A stretch of 64,000 nucleotides of DNA from Paenibacillus sp. oral taxon 786 str. D14. Its GTDB lineage: Bacteria; Bacillota; Bacilli; Paenibacillales; Paenibacillaceae. The position numbers were made by a program, and so were the translations under genes. Shown piece after piece: positions 42,328-53,604 of the stretch. The notes beneath the pieces were generated by a model. It worked only from the letters and a program-made list of their open reading frames with translations, searched no databases and was not told the origin of the DNA. Where the stretch lies: assembly GCF_000159955.1 (NCBI RefSeq), contig NZ_GG695978.1, forward strand, positions 33,256-97,255. The letters are read 5' to 3'. The first letter of the stretch is position 1; the number at the start of each line of letters is the position of its first letter.

Positions 42328-44492
42328 TCGGACACGAATTGGGCGGTCGTTATCAAATTATCGAGAGGATCGGCGGAGGGGGCATGGCGCTTGTCTACAA
42401 AGCGCAGGACCTGCTGCTGAACCGCTACGTGGCCATCAAAGTGCTGCGTCAACAATTTGTGAACGACGAGGAATTTATCCGGCGTTTCCGCCGGGAGGCG
42501 CAGTCTGCTGCATCCTTGTCGCACCCGAATATCGTCAGCGTGTATGACGTTGGACAAGAAGATGAGATCCATTACATCGTGATGGAATACGTTGAAGGGC
42601 AGAATCTCAACGAAATTATTAAGGAGCGGGCCCCGCTGCAGGTTGAAGAAGCCGTTCGCATTGCGTCGCAAATCGCCGATGCGCTGGACCACGCCCATCA
42701 TAACCAAATTATTCACCGGGATATCAAACCTCATAACATATTGATTGGACGAAACGGACGCGTCAAAGTGACCGATTTCGGGATTGCCCGTGCCGTCACG
42801 TCGGCGACCATTACGCAAACCGGCTCAGTGGTGGGCTCGGTGCATTATTTCTCGCCGGAGCATGCGAAAGGCGTAGCCACTGGGGAGAAATCCGACCTGT
42901 ACTCGCTGGGGATCGTGTTGTACCAGATGCTGACCGGTCGGTTGCCGTTCCTTGGTGAAAGCCCAATCAGCGTAGCATTAAAGCATTTGCAGGAGCAATT
43001 CGATGAGCCGCGTATGGTGAATCCGATGATTCCGCAAAGCGTGGAGAACATCATCTTGAAATCGATGCGGAAAAATCCGAACGAACGCTACCAGTCTGCC
43101 AAAGAGATGCTGCGCGACCTGGAAACCTGCTTGTTGCCGGAACGAAGAATGGAATCGAAATTGGCCTTTATAGATGATCATGACGAAGACAGCACGCGAA
43201 TCATTCCGGCGATCCGTCCGCAGCATCAACCTCAAGGTGTGGCGGCAGGGCCGTCCAAACTGTCCCGCGACAGCGGAGCGGCGATGGTGGAGGAACGGGA
43301 GAGCGCTCCTAAGAAAAAGGCTTGGAGCAAGCCGGCGCTTTGGGTCAGCCTGACGCTGGTCGTCCTGCTTGCCTTGGCCGGCGTTGCCTGGTACGTGACG
43401 AAATTGGTGACCGTCCCAGAAGTCGCGGTGCCAAACGTGCTTAATCTGCACGAGGAACAGGCGATTCAGACCCTGACCGATAAAGGGATTGCCGTTGGGG
43501 AGATCACCCGGGAATACAAAGAAGGCGTGGACGAGGGGATCGTCTATGAGCAGAGCAAGCCGGAGGGGACGATGGTCAAGGAAGGCTCAGTCATCGACTT
43601 GAAGGTGAGCACGGAGAAGCCGCTGGCAAAAATGCCGGCATTAACGGGAAACTATGATGATGCGCTGCAGCAGCTGAAAGAGCTTGGCGTAGACGAGGCC
43701 CGCGTGCGGAAAGTGGAGGAAAACAACAGCGAGATTGAGCCAGGCATGATCATCAGCCAATCGCCGGAAGCCGGAGAGGAATTTGATCCCGAGACGGATA
43801 CGATCGTGCTGAAGGTCAGCAAGGGACCGTCTGAGGTGAAAATGCCGGACCTCGTGAACAAGACGCAAGCGGAAGCGGAAAAATTGATCCGAGACGCAGG
43901 GCTGGTGCTGGCTGAAGACGGAATCAAAGAGGAATCGAGCTTTGAGGTCGAGGCGGGCAGAGTAACGAAACAGTGGCCTTATGCCCCGGACGACCTGGTG
44001 GTGCCAGGCTCGAAAGTGACGTTGTTTATCAGCACCGGTTATCCGCAGGAAGCGATCAACTATACGTTCCAAGTACCGGCTGCACCTGCACAGGAAGGCC
44101 AAATCAGCAAATATACGATCGTGTATGGGGATGCTCGTGGAGAAGGGCGCGAATGGGGCACGCAAAAGGTAGGCAAACCGCAATACCTGTCGGTTGACCT
44201 GGTTCTGGCGCCGAACAAGAACGGTTACGTGACAGTAACGCGCGACGGCGTCTTGCTGGATACTTACCCGATCTCGTACATCGATGCGAAGCAAGGAACT
44301 GTACCTGTGCCGCAATTCCCGGATCAAGGCGGTACGGAAGATGAGGACACAATGGACATGAACTCGGGTGATAATCCACCCGATACCGGCATGATCTTAT
44401 CCGGTAAGCTGGCTTCGCTCCAGAATGAGCAAGGCGCAGCCCAAGGTAAAGGAAAGGCGGGTAAACGAAACAAACATGGCAATGGCAATTAA
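42324..44492 (+). CDS. prkC: PASTA-domain Ser/Thr protein kinase PrkC
   Basis: A 722-residue membrane kinase. The N-terminal Hanks kinase has the glycine loop IGGGGMALVYKA, Lys in VAIKVL (about 39), HRDIKPHN (about 133) and DFG. A single membrane segment (about 338-360) is followed by three extracellular PASTA domains (about 365-570) that bind muropeptides, and a C-terminal Ig-like region. In B. subtilis it triggers germination in response to muropeptides. ATG 42324 has AAAGGAGTGGAATTC upstream; a GTG at 42315 is less likely. A Lys/Gly/Asn-rich tail ends the protein. Confidence 0.96.
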   Translation: MIGHELGGRYQIIERIGGGGMALVYKAQDLLLNRYVAIKVLRQQFVNDEEFIRRFRREAQSAASLSHPNIVSVYDVGQEDEIHYIVMEYVEGQNLNEIIKERAPLQVEEAVRIASQIADALDHAHHNQIIHRDIKPHNILIGRNGRVKVTDFGIARAVTSATITQTGSVVGSVHYFSPEHAKGVATGEKSDLYSLGIVLYQMLTGRLPFLGESPISVALKHLQEQFDEPRMVNPMIPQSVENIILKSMRKNPNERYQSAKEMLRDLETCLLPERRMESKLAFIDDHDEDSTRIIPAIRPQHQPQGVAAGPSKLSRDSGAAMVEERESAPKKKAWSKPALWVSLTLVVLLALAGVAWYVTKLVTVPEVAVPNVLNLHEEQAIQTLTDKGIAVGEITREYKEGVDEGIVYEQSKPEGTMVKEGSVIDLKVSTEKPLAKMPALTGNYDDALQQLKELGVDEARVRKVEENNSEIEPGMIISQSPEAGEEFDPETDTIVLKVSKGPSEVKMPDLVNKTQAEAEKLIRDAGLVLAEDGIKEESSFEVEAGRVTKQWPYAPDDLVVPGSKVTLFISTGYPQEAINYTFQVPAAPAQEGQISKYTIVYGDARGEGREWGTQKVGKPQYLSVDLVLAPNKNGYVTVTRDGVLLDTYPISYIDAKQGTVPVPQFPDQGGTEDEDTMDMNSGDNPPDTGMILSGKLASLQNEQGAAQGKGKAGKRNKHGNGN

Positions 44493-44524
44493 GTCAGACC
44501 GATATGAAAGCGAGGCCGGCGGAT

Positions 44525-45439
44525 ATGCCTGAAGGCTTGATTGTGAAGGCATTAAGCGGATATTACTACGTGAAGCCGGCGACGGCACAGGACGGGGCAG
44601 CGGATGCTTATATCCAGTGCCGCGGACGAGGGATTTTTAAGAAGAAAGGCATTACTCCCTTGGTAGGCGACAGGGTGGTCTATTCCCCCACCGAAAACGG
44701 GGAAGGCACCGTGGACGAAATCCTGCCAAGGGAAACCGAGCTGATCCGTCCGCCGATCGCCAACGCCAAGCTGGCGGTGCTGCTGTTCTCCCTGCGGGAG
44801 CCGGATCTCAATTTGCAGCTGCTGGACAAGTTTCTGGTGCATATCGAGCACGCTGGTCTGCAAGCATTGATCTGCCTCACCAAGGAGGATTTGCTGGAGG
44901 AGGACGGGGCGGAAGAAACTCCCGAAATCATTCGCCAGGTCAAAGCAATGTATGAATCAATCGGCTATGAGGTCATTGTCACCAGCTCCGTGACCGGGAT
45001 GGGAACCGAGGAGGTAAAATCCCGTTTGGCTGGGGAGATCAGCGTCTTCTCGGGGCAGTCGGGGGTCGGAAAATCCTCGTTGCTTAACGCGATGCTCGGG
45101 TTATCGCTGGAGACAAGTGAAATCAGCCTCAAGCTGGGCCGGGGACGTCATACGACGCGGCATGTCGAGCTGATTGAGCTGGAGAACGGTGGTTACGTGG
45201 CTGACACCCCGGGCTTTAGCCAGCTGGATTTTCTCGAGTTAGGGATCGAGGAGTTATCCAGCTGCTTCCGGGAATTTGCCGATTACGCGGAGGGCTGTAA
45301 ATTCCGCGGCTGCAGCCATTTGCATGAGCCGGGCTGCAAGGTCAGAGAGGCTGCGGACAATGGAGAAATCGCCGCCAGCCGTTATGAGCATTATGTACAG
45401 TTCTATGAAGAGATGAAGGACAAGAAGCGGAGGTATTGA
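44525..45439 (+). CDS. rsgA: ribosome small subunit GTPase RsgA
   Basis: A 304-residue circularly permuted GTPase assisting late 30S assembly. It has an OB domain, the G4 LTKEDL (position of NKxD), P-loop GQSGVGKSS (about 180-188), DTPG, and the zinc knuckle with C, CSH, H and C ([14 protein letters not shown]). ATG 44525 is chosen (GAGG about 10 nt upstream); an ATG at 44504 is also in frame. It follows prkC as in Bacillus. Confidence 0.96.
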   Translation: MPEGLIVKALSGYYYVKPATAQDGAADAYIQCRGRGIFKKKGITPLVGDRVVYSPTENGEGTVDEILPRETELIRPPIANAKLAVLLFSLREPDLNLQLLDKFLVHIEHAGLQALICLTKEDLLEEDGAEETPEIIRQVKAMYESIGYEVIVTSSVTGMGTEEVKSRLAGEISVFSGQSGVGKSSLLNAMLGLSLETSEISLKLGRGRHTTRHVELIELENGGYVADTPGFSQLDFLELGIEELSSCFREFADYAEGCKFRGCSHLHEPGCKVREAADNGEIAASRYEHYVQFYEEMKDKKRRY

Positions 45440-45443
45440 CGTC

Positions 45444-46118
45444 ATGAGCAACAACATCTATATCGCGCCGTCGATTTTGTCGGCGAATTTCGCCAAGCTG
45501 GGCGAGGAGGTCGCTGACGTAGAGCGGGGAGGCGCTGACTGGCTGCATGTGGACGTGATGGACGGCCATTTCGTCCCGAACCTGACGTTTGGTCCGCTGG
45601 TGCTGCAAGCGATTGCTCCGCAGACCAAGCTGCCGCTGGACGTCCATCTGATGATCGAGAAGCCCGAGGAATATATCCCGGCCTTTGCCAAAGCGGGCGC
45701 GCATCTTATCACCGTACATGCGGAAGCTTGCGTGCATCTGCACCGGGTGCTGCACCTGATTAAGGAGCAAGGGGTTAAGGCGGGCGTGGCGATTAATCCA
45801 GCCACACCGGCTTCGGCCGTTCGCGAGGTGCTGGAGGACGTCGATCTCGTACTTGTGATGACGGTAAATCCCGGCTTTGGCGGACAGGCGTTTATTCCGG
45901 GAACGCTGCGCAAAATTCGGCAGCTGAAGGCCTGGAAGGATGAGCTGGGCTTAAACGATTTGCGGATTGAAGTGGACGGCGGGATCGCCGCTGCGACGGC
46001 GCCGCTGGTTGTAGAAGCGGGAGCGGATGTGCTGGTTGCCGGCAATGCGGTGTTTGGCCAAGCTGACCGGCGTGCTGCGATGGCAGAAATCCGCGAGAGC
46101 CTGGCCGGATTGGCATAG
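45444..46118 (+). CDS. rpe: ribulose-phosphate 3-epimerase
   Basis: A 224-residue TIM barrel of the pentose phosphate pathway. [12 protein letters not shown] start, [31 protein letters not shown] and the phosphate-binding VDGGI are present. SD GGAGG overlaps the end of rsgA (4-bp gap). In B. subtilis thiN lies between rpe and spoVM; here it is missing and a terminator follows rpe. Confidence 0.97.
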   Translation: MSNNIYIAPSILSANFAKLGEEVADVERGGADWLHVDVMDGHFVPNLTFGPLVLQAIAPQTKLPLDVHLMIEKPEEYIPAFAKAGAHLITVHAEACVHLHRVLHLIKEQGVKAGVAINPATPASAVREVLEDVDLVLVMTVNPGFGGQAFIPGTLRKIRQLKAWKDELGLNDLRIEVDGGIAAATAPLVVEAGADVLVAGNAVFGQADRRAAMAEIRESLAGLA

Positions 46119-46141
46119 GCGCTTCAAGATGCGCATACATT

Positions 46142-46181
46142 GGTTACATGAGCGAAGGTTCTCATGTAGCCTTTTTTTTTG
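46142..46181 (+). terminator. rpe terminator
   Basis: GTTACATGAG pairs with CTCATGTAGC around a short loop, followed by nine T. Confidence 0.9.
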
Positions 46182-46257
46182 TGGCGGGAATACACGAGTA
46201 AATGACATCAAACATAGAATATGGGTGAAGGCATGAGCACGATGGGGAGGGTGAACG

Positions 46258-46338
46258 ATGAAATTTTACACATTCAAGCTGCCTAAGTTTTTGGGAGGAT
46301 TCGTTAAGGCGGTACTGAACACGTTTCACAAGAACTAG
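46258..46338 (+). CDS. spoVM: stage V sporulation protein M
   Basis: A 26-codon gene beginning MKFYTFKLPKFLGGF and ending NTFHKN, nearly identical in pattern to B. subtilis SpoVM (MKFYTIKLPKFLGGI...). It is an amphipathic helix that recognises the positive curvature of the forespore membrane and anchors SpoIVA to start coat assembly. The conserved Pro9 (LPKF) is present. SD GGGGAGGGTGAACG is excellent. Location between rpe and rpmB matches Bacillus. CATAGAAT at 46213-46220 could be a sigma-E -10, but the -35 is not clear at normal spacing. A GC-rich hairpin (GCGGGCGGG / CCCGCCC) follows the stop. Confidence 0.96.
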   Translation: MKFYTFKLPKFLGGFVKAVLNTFHKN

Positions 46339-46442
46339 CGGGCGGGGCCTGAGAACCCGCCCCAAGCAGCGGAAGAGCGCGCCTGGCGGTTCCCGCCATC
46401 AAGGATTGCTTGGGCCGCTGACTTCAAGGGAAAAAGCGCAGT

Positions 46443-46476
46443 AAAAAAGCACCTCCATAGGAAAAGGTGCTTTTTG
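46443..46476 (-). terminator. rpmB terminator
   Basis: AAAAAGCACC pairs with GGTGCTTTTT; on the minus strand it follows the rpmB stop and ends in a T run. It may also stop spoVM transcription from the other side. Confidence 0.8.
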
Positions 46477-46496
46477 TCTATAATTCGTCCCGTCTG

Positions 46497-46685
46497 TTAC
46501 ACGCGGGTCACTTTACCGGATTTCAAAGCCCGAGTGCTAACGTATACGCGTTTCGGTTTGCCGTCTACCAAGATCCGGACCTTCTGCACGTTTACGCCCC
46601 AAGAGCGCCGATTGCGATTGTTTGCGTGAGATACATGGTTACCGCTGCCTGGCTTCTTGCCAGTCACATAACATTTGCGAGCCAT
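46497..46685 (-). CDS. rpmB: 50S ribosomal protein L28
   Basis: A 62-residue basic protein ([23 protein letters not shown]) with the L28 pattern [10 protein letters not shown] and [11 protein letters not shown]. Of the CxxC positions found in some L28 forms only a single early Cys is present. Convergent with spoVM and divergent from yloU, as in B. subtilis. SD AGGAGGTG lies upstream. Confidence 0.97.
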   Translation of the reverse strand: MARKCYVTGKKPGSGNHVSHANNRNRRSWGVNVQKVRILVDGKPKRVYVSTRALKSGKVTRV

Positions 46686-46768
46686 TCATTACACCTCCTG
46701 TTCCAGATACACCTGTCTTGAAAATAACACTAACAATACAATATCACGGTTATTGACAATACTTAAAT

Positions 46769-46798
46769 ATAATATCACAGTAAAAAAAGCTCCGTCAA
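46769..46798 (-). promoter_or_regulatory. sigma-A promoter of rpmB
   Basis: On the minus strand: TTGACG (complement of 46793-46798), 18-bp spacer, TATTAT (complement of 46769-46774). Confidence 0.6.
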
Positions 46799-46896
46799 CA
46801 GCTATTGACGTTCGACTCTTTTATTTATTTCTCTCTGGTCTTATAGTACAATATAGTTTAGTCCATAATAATTTCTATGGAAGGAGTGAGATAGGC

Positions 46897-47256
46897 GTGG
46901 CTGTAAATCTTACGACCAAATATGGACGAATCGATATTTCGGAGGAAGCCATTAAGGTGATCGCCGGATCGGCCGCCATGGAGTGTTATGGACTGGTTGG
47001 AATGGCAAGCCGAAAGCAGTTGAAGGACGGCATTGCCGAATTGCTGGGGCGCGAGAATTTGGCCCGGGGTGTGGAAGTGAACCTGGATAATCATCGATTA
47101 GCTATTTATCTTTATATTATAGTCAGTTATGGCACGAAAATTTCCGAGGTCGCACACAACATACAGCTCAAAGTGAAATACGTACTAAGTGAAATCGTTG
47201 GACTCGAAGTGGATCAGGTGAATATCGTAGTCCAAGGTGTACGCGTATCAAGCTAG
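46897..47256 (+). CDS. yloU: Asp23/Gls24 family protein YloU
   Basis: A 119-residue Asp23-family protein (GRIDISEEAIKVIAGSAAMECYGLVGM-type start, YGTKISEVAHNIQLKVKYVL, then QVNIVVQGVRV). GTG 46897 is the likely start, with AAGGAG about 10 nt upstream; the longer frame to 46675 crosses the rpmB promoter. It precedes fakA by 15 bp, the usual yloU-yloV pair, so a role linked to fatty-acid or membrane state is plausible but unproven. Confidence 0.9.
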   Translation: MAVNLTTKYGRIDISEEAIKVIAGSAAMECYGLVGMASRKQLKDGIAELLGRENLARGVEVNLDNHRLAIYLYIIVSYGTKISEVAHNIQLKVKYVLSEIVGLEVDQVNIVVQGVRVSS

Positions 47257-47271
47257 GAAGGGGAATTTTCA

Positions 47272-49047
47272 TTGAGTAAGCGTTCTTTAACTGGAACAGA
47301 TTTCACCGCTATGGTATTGGCAGGCGCAAAGCGGCTGACAGAGCATGCTGAGCACGTCAATTCCCTGAACGTATTCCCGGTACCCGATGGGGACACCGGA
47401 ACGAATATGAATTTGACGATGACCGCCGGCGTAACGGAATTGAAAGATCACGGAACCGGGGGTTTGGGCAGCAGAGCAGCCACTTTATCCAAAGGCCTGT
47501 TGATGGGCGCACGCGGGAATTCCGGCGTGATCTTGTCCCAGCTGTTCCGCGGCTTTAGCCGTTATGCTGCATCATTGGAAGAGATGAATGCAGCTCAATT
47601 TGCCGCCGCTCTACAAAGCGGGGTAGATACCGCTTATAAAGCGGTCGTCAAACCGGTGGAAGGCACGATCCTGACGGTGGCGAAGGAAGCCGCCAAGCAT
47701 GCCGTCTATTATTCGCGCAGAACAACGGATATCACGGAATTGATGAGCGAGGTGCTGGCCAAAGCGAAGGAAGCGCTCGCGAATACGCCGGAGCTGTTGC
47801 CGGTGTTGAAACAGGTTGGCGTCGTGGATTCGGGCGGTCAAGGACTTGTTTATATTTATGAAGGATTTTTACAATGGCTGCAAGGCGGCGCCAGCAGTGA
47901 AGCCGCAGCGACATTGGGACAAGCCCCCGCACCAGTTGCCAAACCAGAGCAGCGTGCTCAAACGGCCGTACCGGTGCATGCTCCAGCTTCGGCACAGGCC
48001 AAGCTCGAAACAGAGGATATCGAATACCTCTATGACATGGAATTTTTCATTAATCGAAAAATCGGTGAAATCAAGGATGCTGTTTTTGACGAGGATCAGT
48101 TCCGGAAAGCGCTTTCGGTCAATGGGGATTCGATTATCGTGATCGCGGACGACGAGATCATCAAAGTCCATGTCCATTCCAAAACGCCGGGCGACGTGCT
48201 GAATCTGGCGCTGCGTTACGGTGAAATTACACAAATTCATATCTTGAACATGCGTGAGCAGCACCGGGATCTGTTGATTGCAGGGATGGATGCCGCGCCG
48301 CCGATGCCGGAGCTGTTCGCCGAAATTCCGGCAGAACCGGCCCAACCGGTGGATCCGGCAGGGATTCCTGCGGATGAGCTGGCGCCTTATGGCTTTATCG
48401 CCGTTGCTTCCGGTCAGGGAATTTCGGAAATTTTCAAGAGCTTAGGTGTGGATGTCGTCCTGTCCGGCGGGCAGACGATGAACCCAAGCACTGAAGATTT
48501 CGTGAAGGCGATCCGGTCGATTTCGGCTCAGCACGTGTTCGTTCTGCCGAATAACTCGAATATTATTCTGGCTGCACAGCAGGCGCGTGATTTGCTTGAA
48601 GGGGAGCGCAATGTGACAGTCATCCCAAGCAAGAGCATTCCTCAGGGGATTGCCGCAGCGTTTGCTTTCCAAGAAGAAGAAAGCGTGGAAGTCAACACGG
48701 ATAACATGCAGAACGCCGTGCAACACGTAAAGACAGGTCAAGTGACGTATGCGGTCCGTGACACGATGTTTGATGATTTGGAAATTACCGCAGGTCATTA
48801 TATCGGTATTGCCGATTCTAAAATTGTGGCCACTGAAGAGGGCTTGCTGGAAACGAGTCAGGGCTTATTAGCCAAGATGCTCGCTGGCGGCGATGAAATC
48901 GTTACGGTACTCGCCGGTGAAGAAGCTGACGAAGAGATGACGAATGCGCTGGTGGCCTGGATTCATCAGGAATATCCCGACGTCGAGGTAGAGGTCCATA
49001 ACGGCGGGCAACCGATTTATTATTATCTGTTTTCGGTAGAGTCCTAA
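47272..49047 (+). CDS. fakA: fatty acid kinase catalytic subunit FakA (YloV)
   Basis: A 591-residue DAK2-type kinase that phosphorylates fatty acids presented by FakB (DegV) proteins. The Dak nucleotide-binding domain (about 1-210) has NVFPVPDGDTGTNM and GARGNSGVILSQLFRGF; a middle domain and a C-terminal DegV-like domain (about 370-590) follow, joined by an Ala/Pro-rich linker (about 222-245). The start codon is TTG (47272) with AAGGGG upstream. The next gene is a DegV protein, a probable partner. Confidence 0.94.
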   Translation: MSKRSLTGTDFTAMVLAGAKRLTEHAEHVNSLNVFPVPDGDTGTNMNLTMTAGVTELKDHGTGGLGSRAATLSKGLLMGARGNSGVILSQLFRGFSRYAASLEEMNAAQFAAALQSGVDTAYKAVVKPVEGTILTVAKEAAKHAVYYSRRTTDITELMSEVLAKAKEALANTPELLPVLKQVGVVDSGGQGLVYIYEGFLQWLQGGASSEAAATLGQAPAPVAKPEQRAQTAVPVHAPASAQAKLETEDIEYLYDMEFFINRKIGEIKDAVFDEDQFRKALSVNGDSIIVIADDEIIKVHVHSKTPGDVLNLALRYGEITQIHILNMREQHRDLLIAGMDAAPPMPELFAEIPAEPAQPVDPAGIPADELAPYGFIAVASGQGISEIFKSLGVDVVLSGGQTMNPSTEDFVKAIRSISAQHVFVLPNNSNIILAAQQARDLLEGERNVTVIPSKSIPQGIAAAFAFQEEESVEVNTDNMQNAVQHVKTGQVTYAVRDTMFDDLEITAGHYIGIADSKIVATEEGLLETSQGLLAKMLAGGDEIVTVLAGEEADEEMTNALVAWIHQEYPDVEVEVHNGGQPIYYYLFSVES

Positions 49048-49072
49048 TCCCCATGAGAGGATGAAGATACCT

Positions 49073-49945
49073 ATGAATCAGGCTGTCATTATTGCCGACA
49101 GTACGGCGGATATCCCGCAGGCGACCGTCTCGGAATACGGAATTCACATCGTACCGATGCGGCTGGCCTTCGGAGACCAATCTTATCTTGAAGGCATCGA
49201 CATCACCGCGGAAGAGTTCTACGATAAGTTGATCAAATCGAAGGAACTGCCTACTACTTCGCAGACCTCGCCGTCTCAGTATGTGGAGGTATACCGCAAC
49301 TTGCTTGCCGCCTATCCCGGTTCACCGATCATTTCGATCCATATCTCCTCCGGGATGAGCGGAACTTATCAATCCGCAGTGCTGGCGAAGGAGATGCTGG
49401 AAGAAGAGCTGGGGCATCCGGTCGATGTCACGGTCATTGACTCGCTGTGTGCGACGTACGGTTTTGGCCTTCAGGTTGTGCATGCCGCGCGGATGGCGAA
49501 GCAAGGGGCTTCGGTCGAGGAAATTCGAGCTGAGGTTGAGCGGCTCGGGAAGGCGCGTCGGTTATATTTTCTCGTCGATACGCTGGAATACTTGCAAAAA
49601 GGCGGACGGATCGGTAAAGCCGCAGCCATTCTGGGCAACCTGCTGAACATTAAGCCGATCTTGTCGGTGGACCAGGAGGGCGTGATTTACGCTGTCGATA
49701 AAGTCCGAGGCCGCAAGAAGGCTATGGCCCGCGTCATCGAGTTGTTTGTGAATGATTTTGCCGGGGTGAAGGACATTAACGTGGCCGTTTGCGATTGCGT
49801 GAATCCGGAAGGCTCCGAGGAGATCCTGGCTCTGCTGCGGCAGCACTTTACGCTGCATGAGGTTGTCCGCAACAGCATCGGTGCCGTGGTTGGCACGCAC
49901 GTAGGTCCGGGGACCGTGGCGACGTTTATTTGGCCGGCGAAGTGA
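49073..49945 (+). CDS. DegV-family fatty-acid-binding protein (FakB-like)
   Basis: A 290-residue EDD-fold protein: ADSTADIP start, TSQTSPSQY (about 60-68), HISSGMSGTYQSA (about 87-99), YLQKGGRIG and the GPGTVA end. Members bind a fatty acid and hand it to FakA for phosphorylation. ATG 49073 (MNQAVIIADST) is used rather than the ATG at 49061, which sits on top of the SD. It is probably in one operon with yloU and fakA. Confidence 0.92.
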   Translation: MNQAVIIADSTADIPQATVSEYGIHIVPMRLAFGDQSYLEGIDITAEEFYDKLIKSKELPTTSQTSPSQYVEVYRNLLAAYPGSPIISIHISSGMSGTYQSAVLAKEMLEEELGHPVDVTVIDSLCATYGFGLQVVHAARMAKQGASVEEIRAEVERLGKARRLYFLVDTLEYLQKGGRIGKAAAILGNLLNIKPILSVDQEGVIYAVDKVRGRKKAMARVIELFVNDFAGVKDINVAVCDCVNPEGSEEILALLRQHFTLHEVVRNSIGAVVGTHVGPGTVATFIWPAK

Positions 49946-50285
49946 TGTTTGGAAGTTGCGGTGTGGGTGCGGCTGTGGCTGTGGTTGTGGCTGTGGTCCG
50001 TGGCCGTGGCTCTGGACGATTTTAACGGAACTGAGGGCCCTTATTTGACCATTTCCCGGCGATTTCCCGGTGTAACGGAACTCAGAGACCTTATTTGGCT
50101 CGAAAGGCTGATCATAAGCTGCTAAAGCTCCAAATAAGGTCTTTCCGTTCCGTTAGCCACAGTAATCGCTGCAAAAAGGATAAATAACGTCTCTCAGTTC
50201 CGTTAGGCTGCTGTCCGGGTTGCGTCTGAACTACGTGATCCGAAGATGCGTTTTTGAACTACCTCTATAAAGTGAGGGGATGAAG
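49946..50285. repeat. intergenic region with a hexamer tandem repeat and four copies of a 25-bp repeat
   Basis: About 49969-50011 is a degenerate GGCTGT/GGTTGT tandem. Then a unit of the form TAACGGAACTCAGAGACCTT + ATTTGG occurs four times: forward at 50023-50047 and 50073-50098, reverse at 50130-50155 and 50181-50205. The inner pair can form a long stem. No reading frame is present. This looks like a REP/BIME-type array between the DegV gene and recG; it may also act as a terminator or mRNA end. Confidence 0.75.
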
Positions 50286-52331
<2,046 letters not shown>

Positions 52332-52354
52332 ATTGATACGGCAAGCAAGCATCA

Positions 52355-52389
52355 AACCGTTCGCGGGATCCGCGGACGGTTATTTTTTT
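52355..52389 (+). terminator. recG terminator
   Basis: AACCGTTCGCGG pairs with CCGCGGACGGTT, followed by ATTTTTTT. Confidence 0.9.
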
Positions 52390-52540
52390 GCACAAAATAC
52401 ATCATAAGAAAAACGTCTATCGATGTACATTCAAAGTTGACAGACCGCGTTTAAGCGGAAGTTTTTCTTGCGATATCAGGATGCCAATGCCCCGAAGTTT
52501 ATACTTTCTGATAACTTAAAAAAACAGGAAGTAACACGAT

Positions 52541-52581
52541 TTGACATATTATTTCAATAAAAAAGTAATATATTGAAATAA
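52541..52581 (+). promoter_or_regulatory. promoter and probable MurR operator of the murQPR operon
   Basis: A -35 TTGACA (52541-52546) overlaps the start of an 11-bp perfect inverted repeat, TTATTTCAATA (52549-52559) and TATTGAAATAA (52571-52581), with an 11-bp spacer. The -10 must lie inside the repeat (AGTAAT 52564-52569 at 17 bp). TTTCA-type arms fit RpiR-family operators, and the operon encodes one, so MurR autorepression is the likely mechanism. Confidence 0.65.
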
Positions 52582-52655
52582 AATATCAAATAGATTATAA
52601 TTATGTCGAAATCACTTACAACTAGGATTGACGCAAACAAAGGAGTGTATCTTAT

Positions 52656-53561
52656 ATGCTGGAAAATCTGACAACCGAGGCGAGAAACGAGCGAACGATG
52701 CGCTTGGATGAAATGGAAGTGACCGAGCTGCTTACGGTGATGAACGAAGAGGACGCGAAAGTAGCCGGAGCGGTTAAAGAGGAAATTCCCAAAATCGCCC
52801 AGGCCGTGACTGCCATTACGGAGTCGCTCAAAAAAGGGGGCCGGCTGATTTATATGGGGGCTGGCACAAGCGGACGGATCGGTTTGCTGGATGCGGTGGA
52901 GTGTCCGCCGACATTTGGTACTTCCCCGGACCAGGTGGTTGGGCTGATCGCAGGCGGCAGCAACGCTTTTATCAAGGCCGTTGAGGGAGCGGAGGATCGG
53001 GCCGAGCTCGGTCGGACGGATCTGCAAAACCTCGGGCTTACCGCCAAGGATGCGGTCGTCGGAATCGCCGCGAGCGGTCGTACGCCTTATGTCATCGGCG
53101 GATTGGAATACGCCAAGCAAGTTGGTGCAAAGACGATTAGTATCAGCTGCAACAAGAATGCGGTGATCAGCACCATTTCTGACATCGCGATCGAGATCGA
53201 GAACGGTCCCGAGGTGCTGACTGGGTCGACGCGGCTTAAAGCGGGAACCTCGCAAAAGCTGGTCTGCAATATGCTGTCTACCGCGTCGATGATCGGCTTA
53301 GGTAAGGTTTACGGCAATTTGATGGTTGATGTTCAGCCCACCAATGAGAAGCTGGCCGATCGGGCGAAGCGGATTGTGATGGAGGCAACTGGCTGCGATG
53401 CATCAACCGCTGAGAACACCTTGCGCCTTGCCGAAGGGAAACCGAAACCAGCGATCCTGATGATTTTGACAGGATGTTCGTATGAGGTAGCCTTGGAGAA
53501 ATTGGAGGAGAACCAAGGGTTTATCGGTAAGGCTGCGAAGTCTGCGTCTGCAATACGTTGA
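52656..53561 (+). CDS. murQ: N-acetylmuramic acid 6-phosphate etherase
   Basis: A 301-residue SIS-domain lyase cleaving lactate from MurNAc-6-P to give GlcNAc-6-P. TEARNERTMRLD start, IYMGAGTSGRIGLLDAVECPPTFG (glutamate-containing active-site loop, about 66-88), IAASGRTPYV and LSTASMIGLGKV are present. First gene of a MurNAc recovery operon with its PTS transporter and regulator. Confidence 0.97.
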   Translation: MLENLTTEARNERTMRLDEMEVTELLTVMNEEDAKVAGAVKEEIPKIAQAVTAITESLKKGGRLIYMGAGTSGRIGLLDAVECPPTFGTSPDQVVGLIAGGSNAFIKAVEGAEDRAELGRTDLQNLGLTAKDAVVGIAASGRTPYVIGGLEYAKQVGAKTISISCNKNAVISTISDIAIEIENGPEVLTGSTRLKAGTSQKLVCNMLSTASMIGLGKVYGNLMVDVQPTNEKLADRAKRIVMEATGCDASTAENTLRLAEGKPKPAILMILTGCSYEVALEKLEENQGFIGKAAKSASAIR

Positions 53562-53604
53562 AGAAACAAGTAAGACCATCCTATAGAGAGCAGGAGGCTT
53601 CCCA

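Noticed and set aside
46162..46365. 67-codon minus-strand open frame over spoVM
   Set aside because: Shadow; spoVM on the plus strand matches a known protein residue by residue and has a strong SD.
50023..50205. CRISPR-like repeats
   Set aside because: Only four copies, two in each orientation, with uneven spacing and no cas genes, which fits REP-like repeats instead.
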